From DASUXA01 sp036378155 (GTDB lineage: Bacteria > Actinomycetota > Actinomycetes > Mycobacteriales > Micromonosporaceae), in the NCBI GenBank assembly GCA_036378155.1, contig DASUXA010000005.1, positions 1 through 34,094 on the forward strand: 34,094 nucleotides of DNA, given 5' to 3'. This document shows positions 7,322-16,892 of this stretch, piece after piece. Within the stretch, counting starts at the first letter, position 1; the number at the start of each line of letters is the position of its first letter. The notes under the pieces are model-generated. The model ran no database searches, had not been told where the DNA came from, and saw nothing but the letters and a program-made list of their open reading frames with translations. Position numbers and translations under genes: made by a program.

Positions 7322-7876
7322 ATGGCGGCGATCTGCGTGTTCTGCGCTTCGTCGGGTACGGTCGATCCACGCTGGACCGGGCTGGCGGCAGAGGTCGGTC
7401 TCGCGCTGGCCGCGCGCGGGCATTCACTGGTGTCCGGCGGCGGGCAGGTCGGCATGATGGGGGCGGTCTGTCGCGGCGCGCGGGCCGGCGGGGCACCCAC
7501 CTTCGGCGTCATCCCCGAGGCGTTGATGGCGCTCGAGGTCGCCGACCGGGACTCCGACGATCTCGTGGTGACCCGTGACATGGCCGAACGCAAGACCGTG
7601 ATGATGGACAAGGCGGACGGCTTCCTGGTCCTGCCCGGCGGCATCGGCACCCTCGACGAGTTGTTCGAGGTGTGGACGACAGCCGCCCTGGGCATGCACC
7701 GCAAGCCGGTGGTCCTGCTCAACGTCGACGACTTCTACACCGGACTGTTGCAGTGGCTCAAGCAGTTGGCGCTCGCCGGGTTCGTCCGACCGCCCGCACT
7801 GGACATGCTGGTCATCGCGGATTCCGTCGCCGTCGCGCTGGACGCGTTCGAGCAGGAACCGGACTGGACCACCTGA
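7322..7876 (+). CDS. LOG-family protein (cytokinin riboside monophosphate phosphoribohydrolase type), short paralogue
   Basis: This is the compact, 184-residue form of LOG, close to the usual 180-200 residues. It shows ICVFCASSGTVDP at the first strand, VSGGGQVGMMGAVCRGA as the phosphate loop, MAERKTVMMDKADGF and LPGGIGTLDELFEVWT with the PGGxGTxxE signature. All catalytic positions I can recognise are kept. It lies three bases downstream of the longer paralogue, with GGAG in the end of that gene as a ribosome site. The pair probably arose by old duplication followed by divergence: the first protein carries the extra N-terminal helices and this one does not. A GC hairpin follows the stop directly. 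Confidence 0.88.
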   Translation: MAAICVFCASSGTVDPRWTGLAAEVGLALAARGHSLVSGGGQVGMMGAVCRGARAGGAPTFGVIPEALMALEVADRDSDDLVVTRDMAERKTVMMDKADGFLVLPGGIGTLDELFEVWTTAALGMHRKPVVLLNVDDFYTGLLQWLKQLALAGFVRPPALDMLVIADSVAVALDAFEQEPDWTT

Positions 7877-7898
7877 CCGGTACCGGCTGTCGTACCGG
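7877..7898 (+). terminator. Small hairpin between the LOG pair and adnA
   Basis: CCGGTAC (7877-7883) pairs with GTACCGG (7892-7898) over an eight-base loop, starting at the base after the LOG stop codon. The stem is only seven bases with no T-tract, so it is a weak terminator candidate. Confidence 0.3.
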
Positions 7899-7907
7899 CG
7901 TGCTCGA

Positions 7908-10900
7908 ATGGGCGGCGTGACCACGACCGTGCCGCCCAGCAGCCAGGTGTACCGCCTGGTGAGGTCGGCTGCCGACGAGTCGGCGACGCTGCTCGACGAC
8001 CCCGGGCAGGCGCGCGTGGCGGCGCACCGCGACGGGCCGTTGCTGGTGCTCGGCGGACCGGGCACGGGGAAGACGACCACCCTGGTCGAGGCGGTCGCCG
8101 CACGGGTCGCGGAGGGTGTCGATCCGGAACGCGTCCTGGTGCTCACCTTCGGAAGGCGGATCGCGACGGACCTGCGCGCCCGCATCGAGCGTCGGATCAC
8201 CGTCGGCGGTCGCCGGGCGACCACCGCCCCCACCGTGACGACCTTCCACGGGTACGCGTTCGCGCTGCTGCGCCGCGCCGCGGCCGAGGTCGGCGATCCG
8301 CCCCCCCGCCTGCTCACCGGCCCCGAGCAGGACCTCATAATCCGGGAATTGCTGTCGGCGCCCGAGGCGGGCGCGGACTGGCCCGAGTCGCTGCACCCCG
8401 CCCTGCGCACCCGGGGCTTCACCGAACAGTTGCGCGACCTGCTGCTGCGCGCCGCCGAGCGAGGGATCGACCCGATCGCGCTCGCCGCGCTGGCAGCCGA
8501 GCACCACCGCCCCGAGTGGCGCGGCGCCGCCCGTTTCATGCACTCGTACCAGCAGGTGCTGGCGTTGCGCGACGCCACGGCACGGGCCGGCACCGGATAC
8601 GACTACGCCGAACTGGTGCGCGCCGCCACCGGGCTGCTCGCCGACGATCCGACCCTGCTCGCCGCGGAGCGGCGGCGGGTGGCCTATGTGTACGTCGATG
8701 AGTTCGCCGACACCGACCCCGCACAGCGCGACCTGTTGGACCAGATCGCGGGGGACGGTAGACACCTGGTCGCGTTCGCCGACCCCGACTCCTCGATCTA
8801 CGCGTTCCGGGGCGCCGACCCGGTCGGGGTCGCCGACTTCCCGCTGCGGTACCGCACGGTGACCGGGGAGCCCGCCCCGACGGTGACGCTGACCCGTTCG
8901 TACCGCTCGGGCGCGGCGTTGCTGACCGCGACGCGGCAGGTCGCGACCCGGCTGCGCGGACCGGCGCGACATCGTCGCCTCGACCCGGCGTCCGGTGCGG
9001 CGGACGGCACCGTCGAGACGCACACCTTCCGTTCCGCCGCCGCCGAGGCGAACTACCTCGCCCATCGGCTGCGCGAGGCGCACTTGATCGAGGGTGTGCC
9101 CTGGTCGCGGATGGCGGTCGTGGTCCGGTCCACCGCGCTGCGGCTGCCCACGCTGCGCCGGGCGTTCGCCCAGGCCGGGGTACCGACCGTGAGCCACGCC
9201 GACGACCTGCCGCTGGCTGCCCAGCCGGCGGTCGCGCCGCTGCTGCTGTTGCTGCGCTGCGCGCTGGAGCCGGCTCGCCTGGACGAGTCCACCGCGGTCG
9301 CCCTGCTGCATTCGCCGCTGGGCGGCGCCGACCCGCTCGCCGAGCGCCGGCTGCGCCAGGGGCTGCGCGCCCTCGCGCTCGCCGCCGGAGACCGGCGTCC
9401 CTCCGGCGTGTTGCTCGTCGAGGCGCTGCGTGACCCGACCGAACTCGCCGCGGTGGAACGCCGCTGGGCGCGACCGGCTCGCGCGATCGCGTCGTTGCTC
9501 GCCACCGCCCGGCAGACCGCTGCCCGCCCGGGCGCGAGCGTGGAGGACGTGCTGTGGGCCGTGTGGCGCGCCAGCGGACTGGCTGACCGGTGGGCGTCGG
9601 CGAGCGCGCGGGGCGGCGCGCGGGGCGAGGCGGCGGATCGTGATCTGGATGCCGTGGTCGCGCTGTTCGAGGCCGCGGCGCGATTCGTGGACCGGCTGCC
9701 CGGCGCGCGGACCGAGGTGTTCCTCGACCACGTGCTCGGTCAGCAGTTGCCCGGCGACTCGCTGGCGCCGACCGCGGAGCGCGGTCCGGCGGTACGGGTG
9801 CTCACCGCGCACGCCGCGAAGGGTCTGGAGTGGGACGTCGTGGCGGTCGCCGGGGTACAGGAGGGTCTGTGGCCGGACCTGCGGCTGCGCGGCAGCGTGC
9901 TCGGCTCCGAGCATCTGGTCGACGTCGCGGCGGGACGGGAGTCGGGCACCGCCGGGCAGGCGTCGGCGCTGCTCGACGAGGAGCGCCGCCTGTTCTACGT
10001 GGCGGCTACGCGGGCGCGGCTGCGGCTTCTGGTCACCGCTGTGGCGTCGGCGGACGGCGCGGAGCGACCGTCGCGTTTTCTCGACGAGCTCAGCCCGGCG
10101 CGCCGGCAGTCGCGTGATGTCGACGGGGTGGACGACGATCCGCGGACGGGTCCGGCTGATGTCGAGGAACGGTCGCCGACCCGGTTGCCTCGCGCGCTGA
10201 CGCTGTCCGCGCTGGTCGCTGAGCTTCGCGGGGTGGTCGCCGATCCGGCCGCCGCGATGCCTCGGCGGGAGGCGGCAGCCGCTCAGTTGGCGCGGCTCGC
10301 CGTCGCCGGGGTGCCGGGCGCGCACCCGGACGAATGGTGGGGGTTGCCGCCGTTGTCCGACGAACGGCCGCTCGTCGACCCGGGCGAGCCGGTGACTGTG
10401 ACTCCATCCACTGTGGACAGTGTGCAGCGCTGCAGTCTGCGGTGGTTGCTGGAGAAGCACGGGGGCGCGAATCCGCCCACGCCGGAGCAGGGGGTGGGCA
10501 ACCTGGTGCACGCCGCCGCGATGCTCGCCTCCGACGCCCAGGTCGACCGCGCCAAGCTGATCGACTACGTGGCGGCCCGGTTCGACGAGATCGAACTGTC
10601 CGCTCGGTGGCTGGCGGAGCGGGAGCGGGCGCGGGCCGAGACGATGATCGACAAGTTGGTCCGCTGGCTCGCCGACAACCCGCGTCGGCTGGTCGCGATC
10701 GAGCGCGACTTTCTCGTCCAGTTGACCAACGACGTGCAGATCAAGGGCCGGGTCGACCGATTGGAGGTTGACGACCAGGGTCGCCTGGTCGTCGTCGACA
10801 TCAAGACCGGCAAGTCCACCTCGGTCACCGCCGCCGACATCGTCGAGCATCCGCAACTCGGCGCGTACCAGGCGGCGGTCGAGGCGGGAGCGTTCGACGA

Positions 10901-11156
10901 CGTCGGTACCGAGTCGGGCGGGGCGGCGCTCGTCCAGCTCGGTACCGCGCACACCGCGGCGCAGGAGCAGTCCCAGCCCGGGTTGTCCGAGTCGACCGAG
11001 CCGGGTTGGGCGACGGATCTGGTGCGTCGTACCGCGCGCACGATGGCTGCCTCGACATTCGAGGCGGTGGCGAACGCCAAGTGCCGCAGTTGTCCGGTAC
11101 GCACCTCCTGCCCGGTGTCGGGCAAGGGTCGGCAGGTCACCGAGGACGACCGATGA
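7908..11156 (+). CDS. adnA: AdnA-like helicase-nuclease subunit (UvrD-type motor plus Fe-S PD-(D/E)XK nuclease)
   Basis: With AdnB it should form the actinobacterial motor-nuclease that resects DNA double-strand breaks. Of 1082 residues, the N-terminal two thirds is a UvrD-like motor: GGPGTGKTT (Lys55), DEFADTDPAQ, ADPDSSIYAFRGAD, LTRSYRSG, LTAHAAKGLEWD and EERRLFYVAATRAR. The motor is partly degenerate: the motif II glutamine is alanine (DEFADT) and the motif III glutamine is serine (DPDSSIY). The C-terminus is a RecB-like nuclease with KGRVDRLEV and VVVDIKTGK. Cysteines in SVQRCSLRW and in KCRSCPVRTSCP make the four-Cys Fe-S nuclease pattern. The 1082-residue length and gene order match mycobacterial AdnA. 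The ATG at 7908 and a GTG at 7917 are both possible starts. The stop overlaps adnB (ATGA). Confidence 0.92.
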   Translation: MGGVTTTVPPSSQVYRLVRSAADESATLLDDPGQARVAAHRDGPLLVLGGPGTGKTTTLVEAVAARVAEGVDPERVLVLTFGRRIATDLRARIERRITVGGRRATTAPTVTTFHGYAFALLRRAAAEVGDPPPRLLTGPEQDLIIRELLSAPEAGADWPESLHPALRTRGFTEQLRDLLLRAAERGIDPIALAALAAEHHRPEWRGAARFMHSYQQVLALRDATARAGTGYDYAELVRAATGLLADDPTLLAAERRRVAYVYVDEFADTDPAQRDLLDQIAGDGRHLVAFADPDSSIYAFRGADPVGVADFPLRYRTVTGEPAPTVTLTRSYRSGAALLTATRQVATRLRGPARHRRLDPASGAADGTVETHTFRSAAAEANYLAHRLREAHLIEGVPWSRMAVVVRSTALRLPTLRRAFAQAGVPTVSHADDLPLAAQPAVAPLLLLLRCALEPARLDESTAVALLHSPLGGADPLAERRLRQGLRALALAAGDRRPSGVLLVEALRDPTELAAVERRWARPARAIASLLATARQTAARPGASVEDVLWAVWRASGLADRWASASARGGARGEAADRDLDAVVALFEAAARFVDRLPGARTEVFLDHVLGQQLPGDSLAPTAERGPAVRVLTAHAAKGLEWDVVAVAGVQEGLWPDLRLRGSVLGSEHLVDVAAGRESGTAGQASALLDEERRLFYVAATRARLRLLVTAVASADGAERPSRFLDELSPARRQSRDVDGVDDDPRTGPADVEERSPTRLPRALTLSALVAELRGVVADPAAAMPRREAAAAQLARLAVAGVPGAHPDEWWGLPPLSDERPLVDPGEPVTVTPSTVDSVQRCSLRWLLEKHGGANPPTPEQGVGNLVHAAAMLASDAQVDRAKLIDYVAARFDEIELSARWLAERERARAETMIDKLVRWLADNPRRLVAIERDFLVQLTNDVQIKGRVDRLEVDDQGRLVVVDIKTGKSTSVTAADIVEHPQLGAYQAAVEAGAFDDVGTESGGAALVQLGTAHTAAQEQSQPGLSESTEPGWATDLVRRTARTMAASTFEAVANAKCRSCPVRTSCPVSGKGRQVTEDDR

Positions 11157-14100
11157 GTACGGTCCAGGTCAAAGCCGGTCCCCGGTACACCCCGCACGAA
11201 CTGGCCCGCGAACTCAACCTGCACCCGCCGACGCCGGAGCAGGCGGCGGTCGTCCACGCTCCGGTCGAGCCGCTGCTCGTGGTCGCCGGTGCCGGATCGG
11301 GCAAGACCGAGACGATGGCGGCCCGGGTCGTCTGGCTGGTGGCGAACAACCACGTCCGCGCCGACCAGGTGCTCGGTCTCACCTTCACCCGCAAGGCGGC
11401 CGGTGAGCTCGCCCATCGGGTCCGCGCGCGACTGGCGCAGCTGACCCGTCGGTACGGCCGCGACGAGTTGCTGGTCGGAGAGCCGACCGTGGCGACCTAC
11501 CACTCGTACGCCGCGCGCATCGTCACCGAACACGGGGTGCGTGCCGGGTACGAACCCGCGACCCGGCTGCTGTCGGAGGCGTCCTGCTGGCAGCTCGCCG
11601 ACGCGATCGTCCGGTCGTACACCGGCGACATGTCCGCCGTCGACAGCGCGCCGTCCACGGTGGTCGCGGCGGTACTGCAACTCGCGGCGGACCTGTCCGA
11701 GCATCTGGTCACGCCGGACGAACTGGCGACCTGGACCGGTCGGTTCCACGCCGAGGTCGCCAGCCGCCCCGGTCGGATGTACCGCGACGTGTCGGCGCTG
11801 CTGTCCAGGCAGCGGGCGCGGCTCGCGCTGCTGCCCCTGGTCCGGGCGTACACCGAACGCAAGCGACTGCTCGAGGCGATGGACTTCGGCGACCAGTTGG
11901 CGTGGGCAGCCCAGGTCGCGACCGGGCACCCCGAGGTCGGCGCGCTGGAGCGCGACCGGTACCGCGTGGTGTTGCTCGACGAATACCAGGACACCAGCCA
12001 CGCCCAGGTGACGCTGTTGCGCGCGCTGTTCGGCGGCGGGCATCCGGTCACCGCCGTCGGCGACCCCTGCCAGTCGATCTACGGATGGCGTGGGGCGAGC
12101 GCCGGAAGCCTCGACCGGTTCCCGACCGAGTTCCCGGACCGGTCCGGGGCACCCGCCCGAACCGTCTCGTTGGCGACCAGCTGGCGCAATCGACCCGAGA
12201 TCCTCAGCGTGGCGAACGCGCTGTCCCGTCCGCTGCGCGACCACGGTCACCGGGTCGCCCGGTTGTCCGCCGCGCCGCGTCCGGCAGCCCCGGCGGGCGC
12301 CGCCACCGTGCGGTGTGCGCTGCTGGAGACCGACGCCGACGAGGCCGACTGGATCGCCGACTCGATCGTGGCGGCGTGGCAGCACGCGGCCGGCGTGACC
12401 GGGCCCGACGTGCCGCCCGCCGCGATCCCGGTCCGGTCGCGGCCCACCACCGCGGTCGTGACCCGTGTCCGCGCCCAGATTCCGGTCATCGAGACGGCGT
12501 TGCGGGCGCGCGGACTGCCCGTCGAGATCGTCGGTCTGGGTGGTCTGCTCGACACGCCCGAGGTACGCGACGTGATCTCCACGTTGCGGGTGCTCGCCGA
12601 CCCGTCGGCAGGACCGGCGCTGCTGCGGCTGCTCACCGGGGCGCGATGGCGGATCGGGCCGCGCGATCTCGTCGCGTTGCACCGGCGAGCGCGGGCGTTG
12701 GCCGACGCCGGTCACGGCGCGGACGGGCGCGGTGCGGACGCGGTCACCGCCGACCGGCTGGACGAGGCGACCCTGGTCGAGGCTCTCGACGACCTGGGCG
12801 AGCCCGAACAGTACTCTCCCGCCGGTTATCGCCGGTTCAGCGCATTCGCCGCCGAACTGCGCTCCCTGCGCCGCCGGTTGGATCAGCCGTTGCCCGATCT
12901 GCTCGCAGACATCGAGCGGACCATGGGGCTGGACGTCGAAGTCGAGGTACGCACCGGGGACGCGGGGCTGGCGCGCGCTCACCTCGACGCGCTCGGCGCG
13001 GTCGCGGAGCGGTTCGTCGCCGAGGCGGAGGGCGCGACCGTCGCCTCCTTCCTCGCGTACCTCGACGCGGCGGAGTCCGAGGAGCGGGGGCTCGCGCCGG
13101 GCGAGGTCGAGGTCGTCGAGGGCGCGGTACAGATCCTCACCGGGCACGCCGCCAAGGGGCTGGAGTGGGACGTGGTCGCGGTCGCCGGGCTCACCCAGGG
13201 CGTGTTCCCCGGTCCCAGCAGGGCGACCGACCATTGGCTGGGCGGGCTCGGCGTGCTGCCGTTCCCGTTGCGCGGCGACCGCGACGGGCTGCCCGCGCTC
13301 GACCTGTCGTCGGCGGCCGACCAGAAGGACGTGGCGCGCGCGCTGACCACGTTCGCCGAGAGTTGGAAGGCGCACGACGAACGGGAGGAGCGGCGACTTG
13401 CCTACGTCGCGGTGACGCGCGCCCGTCGGCTGCTGCTGTGCTCCGGGTACTGGTGGGGCGAGGGCACCAAACGGCCGCGCGGCCCGTCGCCGTTCCTGAC
13501 CGAGATCCGCGACGAGTGCCTCGCCGGGGCGGGCGTGGTCGACGCCTGGGCACCGGCGCCGCCGGACGGCGCCACGAATCCAACCGCCGCGAACGTAGCC
13601 CGCGCGAGTTGGCCCGCCGATCCGCTCGGCGAGCGCCGACGGGTGCTCGACGAGGCCGCGGACCTGGTACGCGCCGCGATCGACCGGGCGTTGCGCGAAC
13701 CGGTCGCGATCTCGACCGCGGTCGTCGGTCGGGTACCGGTCGACGAGGCGGAACGGTGGGCGTACGAGGTCGACCTGCTGCTCGCCGAGCGGGCTCGGCT
13801 GACCCGCAACCCGGACGCCCCGGTCGAGGTACCGCTGTCCGACCACGTCTCGGTGTCCCAACTCGTCGCGCTGTACCGCGACCCGGCGGCGCTCGCCGCG
13901 CGACTGCGTCGCCCGATGCCGACCCGCCCCGATCCGTACGCGCGCCGGGGCACCGCGTTCCACCGGTGGCTCGAGCAGCGCTTCGCCGCCGACCGGCTGC
14001 TCGACATCGACGAACTGCCGGGAGCGGCCGACGAGGACGCGGCGTCGGACGACGCGTTGACCGAACTGCAACGCAGCTTTCTCGCCAGCGAGTGGGCGGA

Positions 14101-14443
14101 CCGCACCCCGGTCGAGGTCGAGGTGCCGTTCGCCACGGTGATCGGCGATCTGGTGGTGCGCGGTCGGATCGACGCGGTGTTCGCCGAGCCCGACGGCGGG
14201 TATGTCGTGGTCGACTGGAAGACCGGGCGCCCACCGCCGCCCGGTCGGGCGGCGCGAGCCGCCTCGATCCAGCTCGCCACGTACCGGCTGGCGTGGGCGG
14301 AACTGGTCGGCGTACCGGTCGGCAAGGTCAGCGCCGCGTTCCACTACGTGCGCGACGGTCTCACCGTCCGACCGGTCGACCTGTTCGACGAACACGGTCT
14401 GGTACGGCTGGTGACGAGCGTGCCGGAAGCGACGTCGCCGTGA
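11153..14443 (+). CDS. adnB: AdnB-like helicase-nuclease subunit
   Basis: This is the partner subunit and probable main motor of AdnAB. The 1096-residue length is close to mycobacterial AdnB. It opens like AdnB with RYTPHELARELNLHPPTPEQ (Q motif). It has intact helicase motifs: VAGAGSGKTETM (Lys51), LTFTRKAAGEL, LLDEYQDTSHAQ, VGDPCQSIYGWRGAS, LTGHAAKGLEWDVVAVAGL and EERRLAYVAVTRARR. The C-terminal nuclease shows FHRWLEQRF, VVRGRIDAVF and YVVVDWKTGRP, keeping the Asp and Asp-x-Lys metal and catalytic residues. It has no Fe-S cysteine set, unlike AdnA. Translation is coupled to adnA through a four-base overlap. With canonical motifs II and III here and altered ones in AdnA, the motor work is expected to fall on this subunit, as described for mycobacteria. 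Confidence 0.93.
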   Translation: MSTVQVKAGPRYTPHELARELNLHPPTPEQAAVVHAPVEPLLVVAGAGSGKTETMAARVVWLVANNHVRADQVLGLTFTRKAAGELAHRVRARLAQLTRRYGRDELLVGEPTVATYHSYAARIVTEHGVRAGYEPATRLLSEASCWQLADAIVRSYTGDMSAVDSAPSTVVAAVLQLAADLSEHLVTPDELATWTGRFHAEVASRPGRMYRDVSALLSRQRARLALLPLVRAYTERKRLLEAMDFGDQLAWAAQVATGHPEVGALERDRYRVVLLDEYQDTSHAQVTLLRALFGGGHPVTAVGDPCQSIYGWRGASAGSLDRFPTEFPDRSGAPARTVSLATSWRNRPEILSVANALSRPLRDHGHRVARLSAAPRPAAPAGAATVRCALLETDADEADWIADSIVAAWQHAAGVTGPDVPPAAIPVRSRPTTAVVTRVRAQIPVIETALRARGLPVEIVGLGGLLDTPEVRDVISTLRVLADPSAGPALLRLLTGARWRIGPRDLVALHRRARALADAGHGADGRGADAVTADRLDEATLVEALDDLGEPEQYSPAGYRRFSAFAAELRSLRRRLDQPLPDLLADIERTMGLDVEVEVRTGDAGLARAHLDALGAVAERFVAEAEGATVASFLAYLDAAESEERGLAPGEVEVVEGAVQILTGHAAKGLEWDVVAVAGLTQGVFPGPSRATDHWLGGLGVLPFPLRGDRDGLPALDLSSAADQKDVARALTTFAESWKAHDEREERRLAYVAVTRARRLLLCSGYWWGEGTKRPRGPSPFLTEIRDECLAGAGVVDAWAPAPPDGATNPTAANVARASWPADPLGERRRVLDEAADLVRAAIDRALREPVAISTAVVGRVPVDEAERWAYEVDLLLAERARLTRNPDAPVEVPLSDHVSVSQLVALYRDPAALAARLRRPMPTRPDPYARRGTAFHRWLEQRFAADRLLDIDELPGAADEDAASDDALTELQRSFLASEWADRTPVEVEVPFATVIGDLVVRGRIDAVFAEPDGGYVVVDWKTGRPPPPGRAARAASIQLATYRLAWAELVGVPVGKVSAAFHYVRDGLTVRPVDLFDEHGLVRLVTSVPEATSP

Positions 14444-14496
14444 CCGGATCGGCCGGGCGACGGACCGGTGCGCGGATGCGCGACACTGTCGGCAGG

Positions 14497-15522
14497 ATGT
14501 CCGAACCGAAATCTCCCTGGGCGCGTCCGGACGGCGTGGACGGCGCCGACGGTTGGTCGCCGTCGCCGTCGCCGTCCGCGACCGGCGGCGCGGGCACCCC
14601 GGTCGGCGCGAGCCGCCCGGTCGCCGGCGCGGGTACCCCGGTCGGCGGCGCGGGCAACGCGTCGGCGGGGGCGGTCGGCTGGGCGGCGCGCCCCGCCGAC
14701 CCGTCGCGGTACCGCACCGGCCCGGTGACCCGCCCGTCCGCATCGCCGCCGTCCGATCCCGGCGACGAACAGCCGCCCGCCGACCCGGCGCGGCGACAGC
14801 GTCGCCTGATGCTGCTGTTCGGCGGGGCCGCCGCGGGCGTTTTCGTGATCGGGCTGGTCGTGGTACTCACCCTGGTGCTCACCGGGCATGCCCCGAGCCG
14901 CCGCACCCTCACCGCCCCGCCGGACAACCGTCCGCCGCTGGCGAAGCTGTGCCCGCCGCCGTCCGGGGCGCCCGCCAGCGGGGCGCCGGTACCGCCGCCG
15001 CCGCCCGGACCGCGCACCGTCGACCCCGACGCCGGCATCTCGTACCGCGCGTACGGCGCCCCCTGGCAGCCGTGGCGGCAGGTGTGGGGCAAGGGGACGC
15101 TGGGCGTGGTGTACCGAATAGGGCAGGACTTCGTCACCGAGGCGTACGACGGCACCGGGTACTACGCGTCGATCCTGTCCGGGTCGGTACCGACCGCGAC
15201 CAACGACGCGCTCACCCTCGACCTCAAGTGCACCGGTCGGCAGGTCGCCGCCGACGTGCAGGCGGAGTACTACCCGCAGCCGAACACCAAGGACGTGATC
15301 CGCGACGAGTTGACCACCCTTGGCGGACGTCCCGCCTGGGTCAGCGTGTTCCGGCTGCACTTCTCGGTACCGGACCTGAAAGCCAAGGACGAGCTGGTCG
15401 GCGTCGCGCTCATCGACGTGGGGCGACCCAACGCGGCGGTGCTCTACGTGTCGATTCCCGGTACCCACCGGCAGTACGACTACGTGGTCGACGACGTGGT
15501 GGCGTCGGTACGGCCGACGTGA
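14497..15522 (+). CDS. Membrane-anchored protein with extracytoplasmic domain, function unknown
   Basis: The 341-residue protein has a cytoplasmic, disordered N-terminus (about 1-100) rich in Gly, Pro, Ala and Ser, with repeated GAGTPVG. One transmembrane helix follows at about 106-128 (LFGGAAAGVFVIGLVVVLTL), then a Pro-rich linker (PPPSGAPASGAPVPPPPPG). The roughly 190-residue outer domain contains YRAYGAPWQPWRQVWGKG, YYASILSGSVPT and a C-terminal half with DVIRDELTTLGGRPAWVSVF and YDYVVDDVVASV. The outer domain resembles DUF4245/LpqN-like beta-sandwich proteins of actinobacterial envelopes only in general character, and I do not recognise it. The ATG at 14497 has no good Shine-Dalgarno; an in-frame ATG at 14476 is possible. 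It occupies the place where mycobacteria carry a channel gene. Confidence 0.75.
   Translation: MSEPKSPWARPDGVDGADGWSPSPSPSATGGAGTPVGASRPVAGAGTPVGGAGNASAGAVGWAARPADPSRYRTGPVTRPSASPPSDPGDEQPPADPARRQRRLMLLFGGAAAGVFVIGLVVVLTLVLTGHAPSRRTLTAPPDNRPPLAKLCPPPSGAPASGAPVPPPPPGPRTVDPDAGISYRAYGAPWQPWRQVWGKGTLGVVYRIGQDFVTEAYDGTGYYASILSGSVPTATNDALTLDLKCTGRQVAADVQAEYYPQPNTKDVIRDELTTLGGRPAWVSVFRLHFSVPDLKAKDELVGVALIDVGRPNAAVLYVSIPGTHRQYDYVVDDVVASVRPT
14587..14667 (+). repeat. Short in-frame direct repeats in the unknown membrane protein
   Basis: A 22-bp unit encoding GAGTPVG lies at 14587-14608 and 14626-14647 with one base difference, and a shortened third copy starts at 14647. The repeats fall in the disordered cytoplasmic tail. 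Confidence 0.6.
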
Positions 15523-15557
15523 TGATCAGCGTGTGTGCGGCGCGCGGCGCGGCGGGT

Positions 15558-15563
15558 TAGGGT
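15558..15563 (+). promoter_or_regulatory. -10 box (TAGGGT) for the leaderless M16-M16-nudC operon
   Basis: TAGGGT is followed by six bases and the GTG at 15570. No Shine-Dalgarno sequence precedes the GTG. Confidence 0.6.
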
Positions 15564-15569
15564 CGCACC

Positions 15570-16892
15570 GTGACCAGTCATCGTGATCCGGTCGCCATTC
15601 CGGCCACGCACTACCCTGTCGAGTCGTTCACCCTGCCCAACGGGCTGCGCGTGGTGCTCGCCCCGGACCGCAGCGCTCCGGTGATCGGCGTCGCGGTGGT
15701 GTACGACGTGGGCATCCGGTCCGAGCCGGAGGGCCGCACCGGGTTCGCCCACCTTTTCGAGCATCTGATGTTCCAGGGTTCGCAGAACCTCGAGAAGCTC
15801 GCGCATTTCCGCTATGTGCAGGGCTCGGGCGGCACGTTCAACGGATCGACCCACCTCGACTACACCGACTATTTCGAGACGCTGCCCGCCAACGCGCTGG
15901 AACGGGCGCTGTTCCTCGAAGCCGACCGGATGCGCGGTCCGAAACTGACCGAGGAGAACCTGCGCAACCAGGTCGACGTGGTCAAGGAGGAGATCCGGGT
16001 CAATGTCCTCAACCGACCGTACGGCGGTTTCCCATGGCTGAAGCTGCCGCCGGTGATGTTCGACACGTACCCGAACGCGCACGACGGGTACGGCTCGTTC
16101 GTCGACCTGGAATCAGCGACCGTCGAGGAGGCGCAGACCTTCTTCGAGACGTACTACGCCTGCGGGAACGCCGTGCTCGGCGTCGCCGGCGACTTCGACG
16201 TGGCGGAGGCGACCGCGCTGATCGAGCGGCACTTCGGTGATGTGCCGGCGCGCCCGGCACCGCCGCGTCCGGACTTCGACGAGCCCGACCTGACCGAGGA
16301 GCGCCGGCAAAGCTACGTCGACCGGCTCGCACCGCTGCCCGCGGTGGCGTCCGCCTGGCGGGTACCGGACCCGATCCACGACTTCGTCGACTACCTGCCG
16401 TACGTGGTCCTCGCCGAGGTCCTCACCGACGGAGACGCGTCGCGCCTGGTGGAACGGCTGGTCCTCAAGGATCGCCTGGTGACCAGCATCGGCGGGTACA
16501 TCGGCTTCATGGGCGAGCCGTTCGAGGTGCGCGACCCGACGGCGCTGCTGCTCCAGGCGCACCTGCCGCCGGGCGGCGACGTCGACAAGACGTTGCGGGT
16601 GGTGGACGAGGAGCTGGACCGCCTGGCGAGCGACGGTCTGCGTCCCGGCGAACTCGCCCGCACCCAGGCGCGGATGGCGACCCATCTGCTGCGCGACACC
16701 GACGCGGTACTCGGTCGCGCGTTGCGCATGGCGGTGCTGTGCCAGCAGCGTGGCGACGCGGCGCTGGCGAACGAGTTGCCGCGACTGATCGGTGAGGTCA
16801 CCGAGGAGCAGATCCGGGCGGCTGCGGCGGCGCTGCGCCCGCACCGCCGGGCGTCCGTCGAGGTTGTCCCAGGCAACGGGGGTACCGCATGA
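15570..16892 (+). CDS. M16-family zinc metallopeptidase, catalytic subunit
   Basis: M16 peptidases enclose unfolded peptides in a clam-shell and cut them. The 440-residue protein has the inverted zinc motif HxxEH (H61-L-F-E64-H65 in GFAHLFEHLMFQGS), and the third ligand glutamate is provided by VDVVKEEIRVN about 75 residues on. Other family marks are FTLPNGLRVVLAPD at the start, GGTFNGSTHLDYTDYFETLP and the second M16 domain from about residue 190. No signal peptide is seen, so it should be cytoplasmic. The GTG at 15570 is the start of a TAGGGT-N6-GTG leaderless promoter. The stop overlaps the next gene (ATGA), which encodes a partner lacking the zinc motif. The two should act as a heterodimer of processing-peptidase type. 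Confidence 0.93.
   Translation: MTSHRDPVAIPATHYPVESFTLPNGLRVVLAPDRSAPVIGVAVVYDVGIRSEPEGRTGFAHLFEHLMFQGSQNLEKLAHFRYVQGSGGTFNGSTHLDYTDYFETLPANALERALFLEADRMRGPKLTEENLRNQVDVVKEEIRVNVLNRPYGGFPWLKLPPVMFDTYPNAHDGYGSFVDLESATVEEAQTFFETYYACGNAVLGVAGDFDVAEATALIERHFGDVPARPAPPRPDFDEPDLTEERRQSYVDRLAPLPAVASAWRVPDPIHDFVDYLPYVVLAEVLTDGDASRLVERLVLKDRLVTSIGGYIGFMGEPFEVRDPTALLLQAHLPPGGDVDKTLRVVDEELDRLASDGLRPGELARTQARMATHLLRDTDAVLGRALRMAVLCQQRGDAALANELPRLIGEVTEEQIRAAAAALRPHRRASVEVVPGNGGTA

Noticed and set aside
10565..14743. Minus-strand open frame of about 1390 codons opposite adnB
   Set aside because: Same reason: no recognisable motif, skewed composition, and complete overlap with a gene full of helicase and nuclease motifs.
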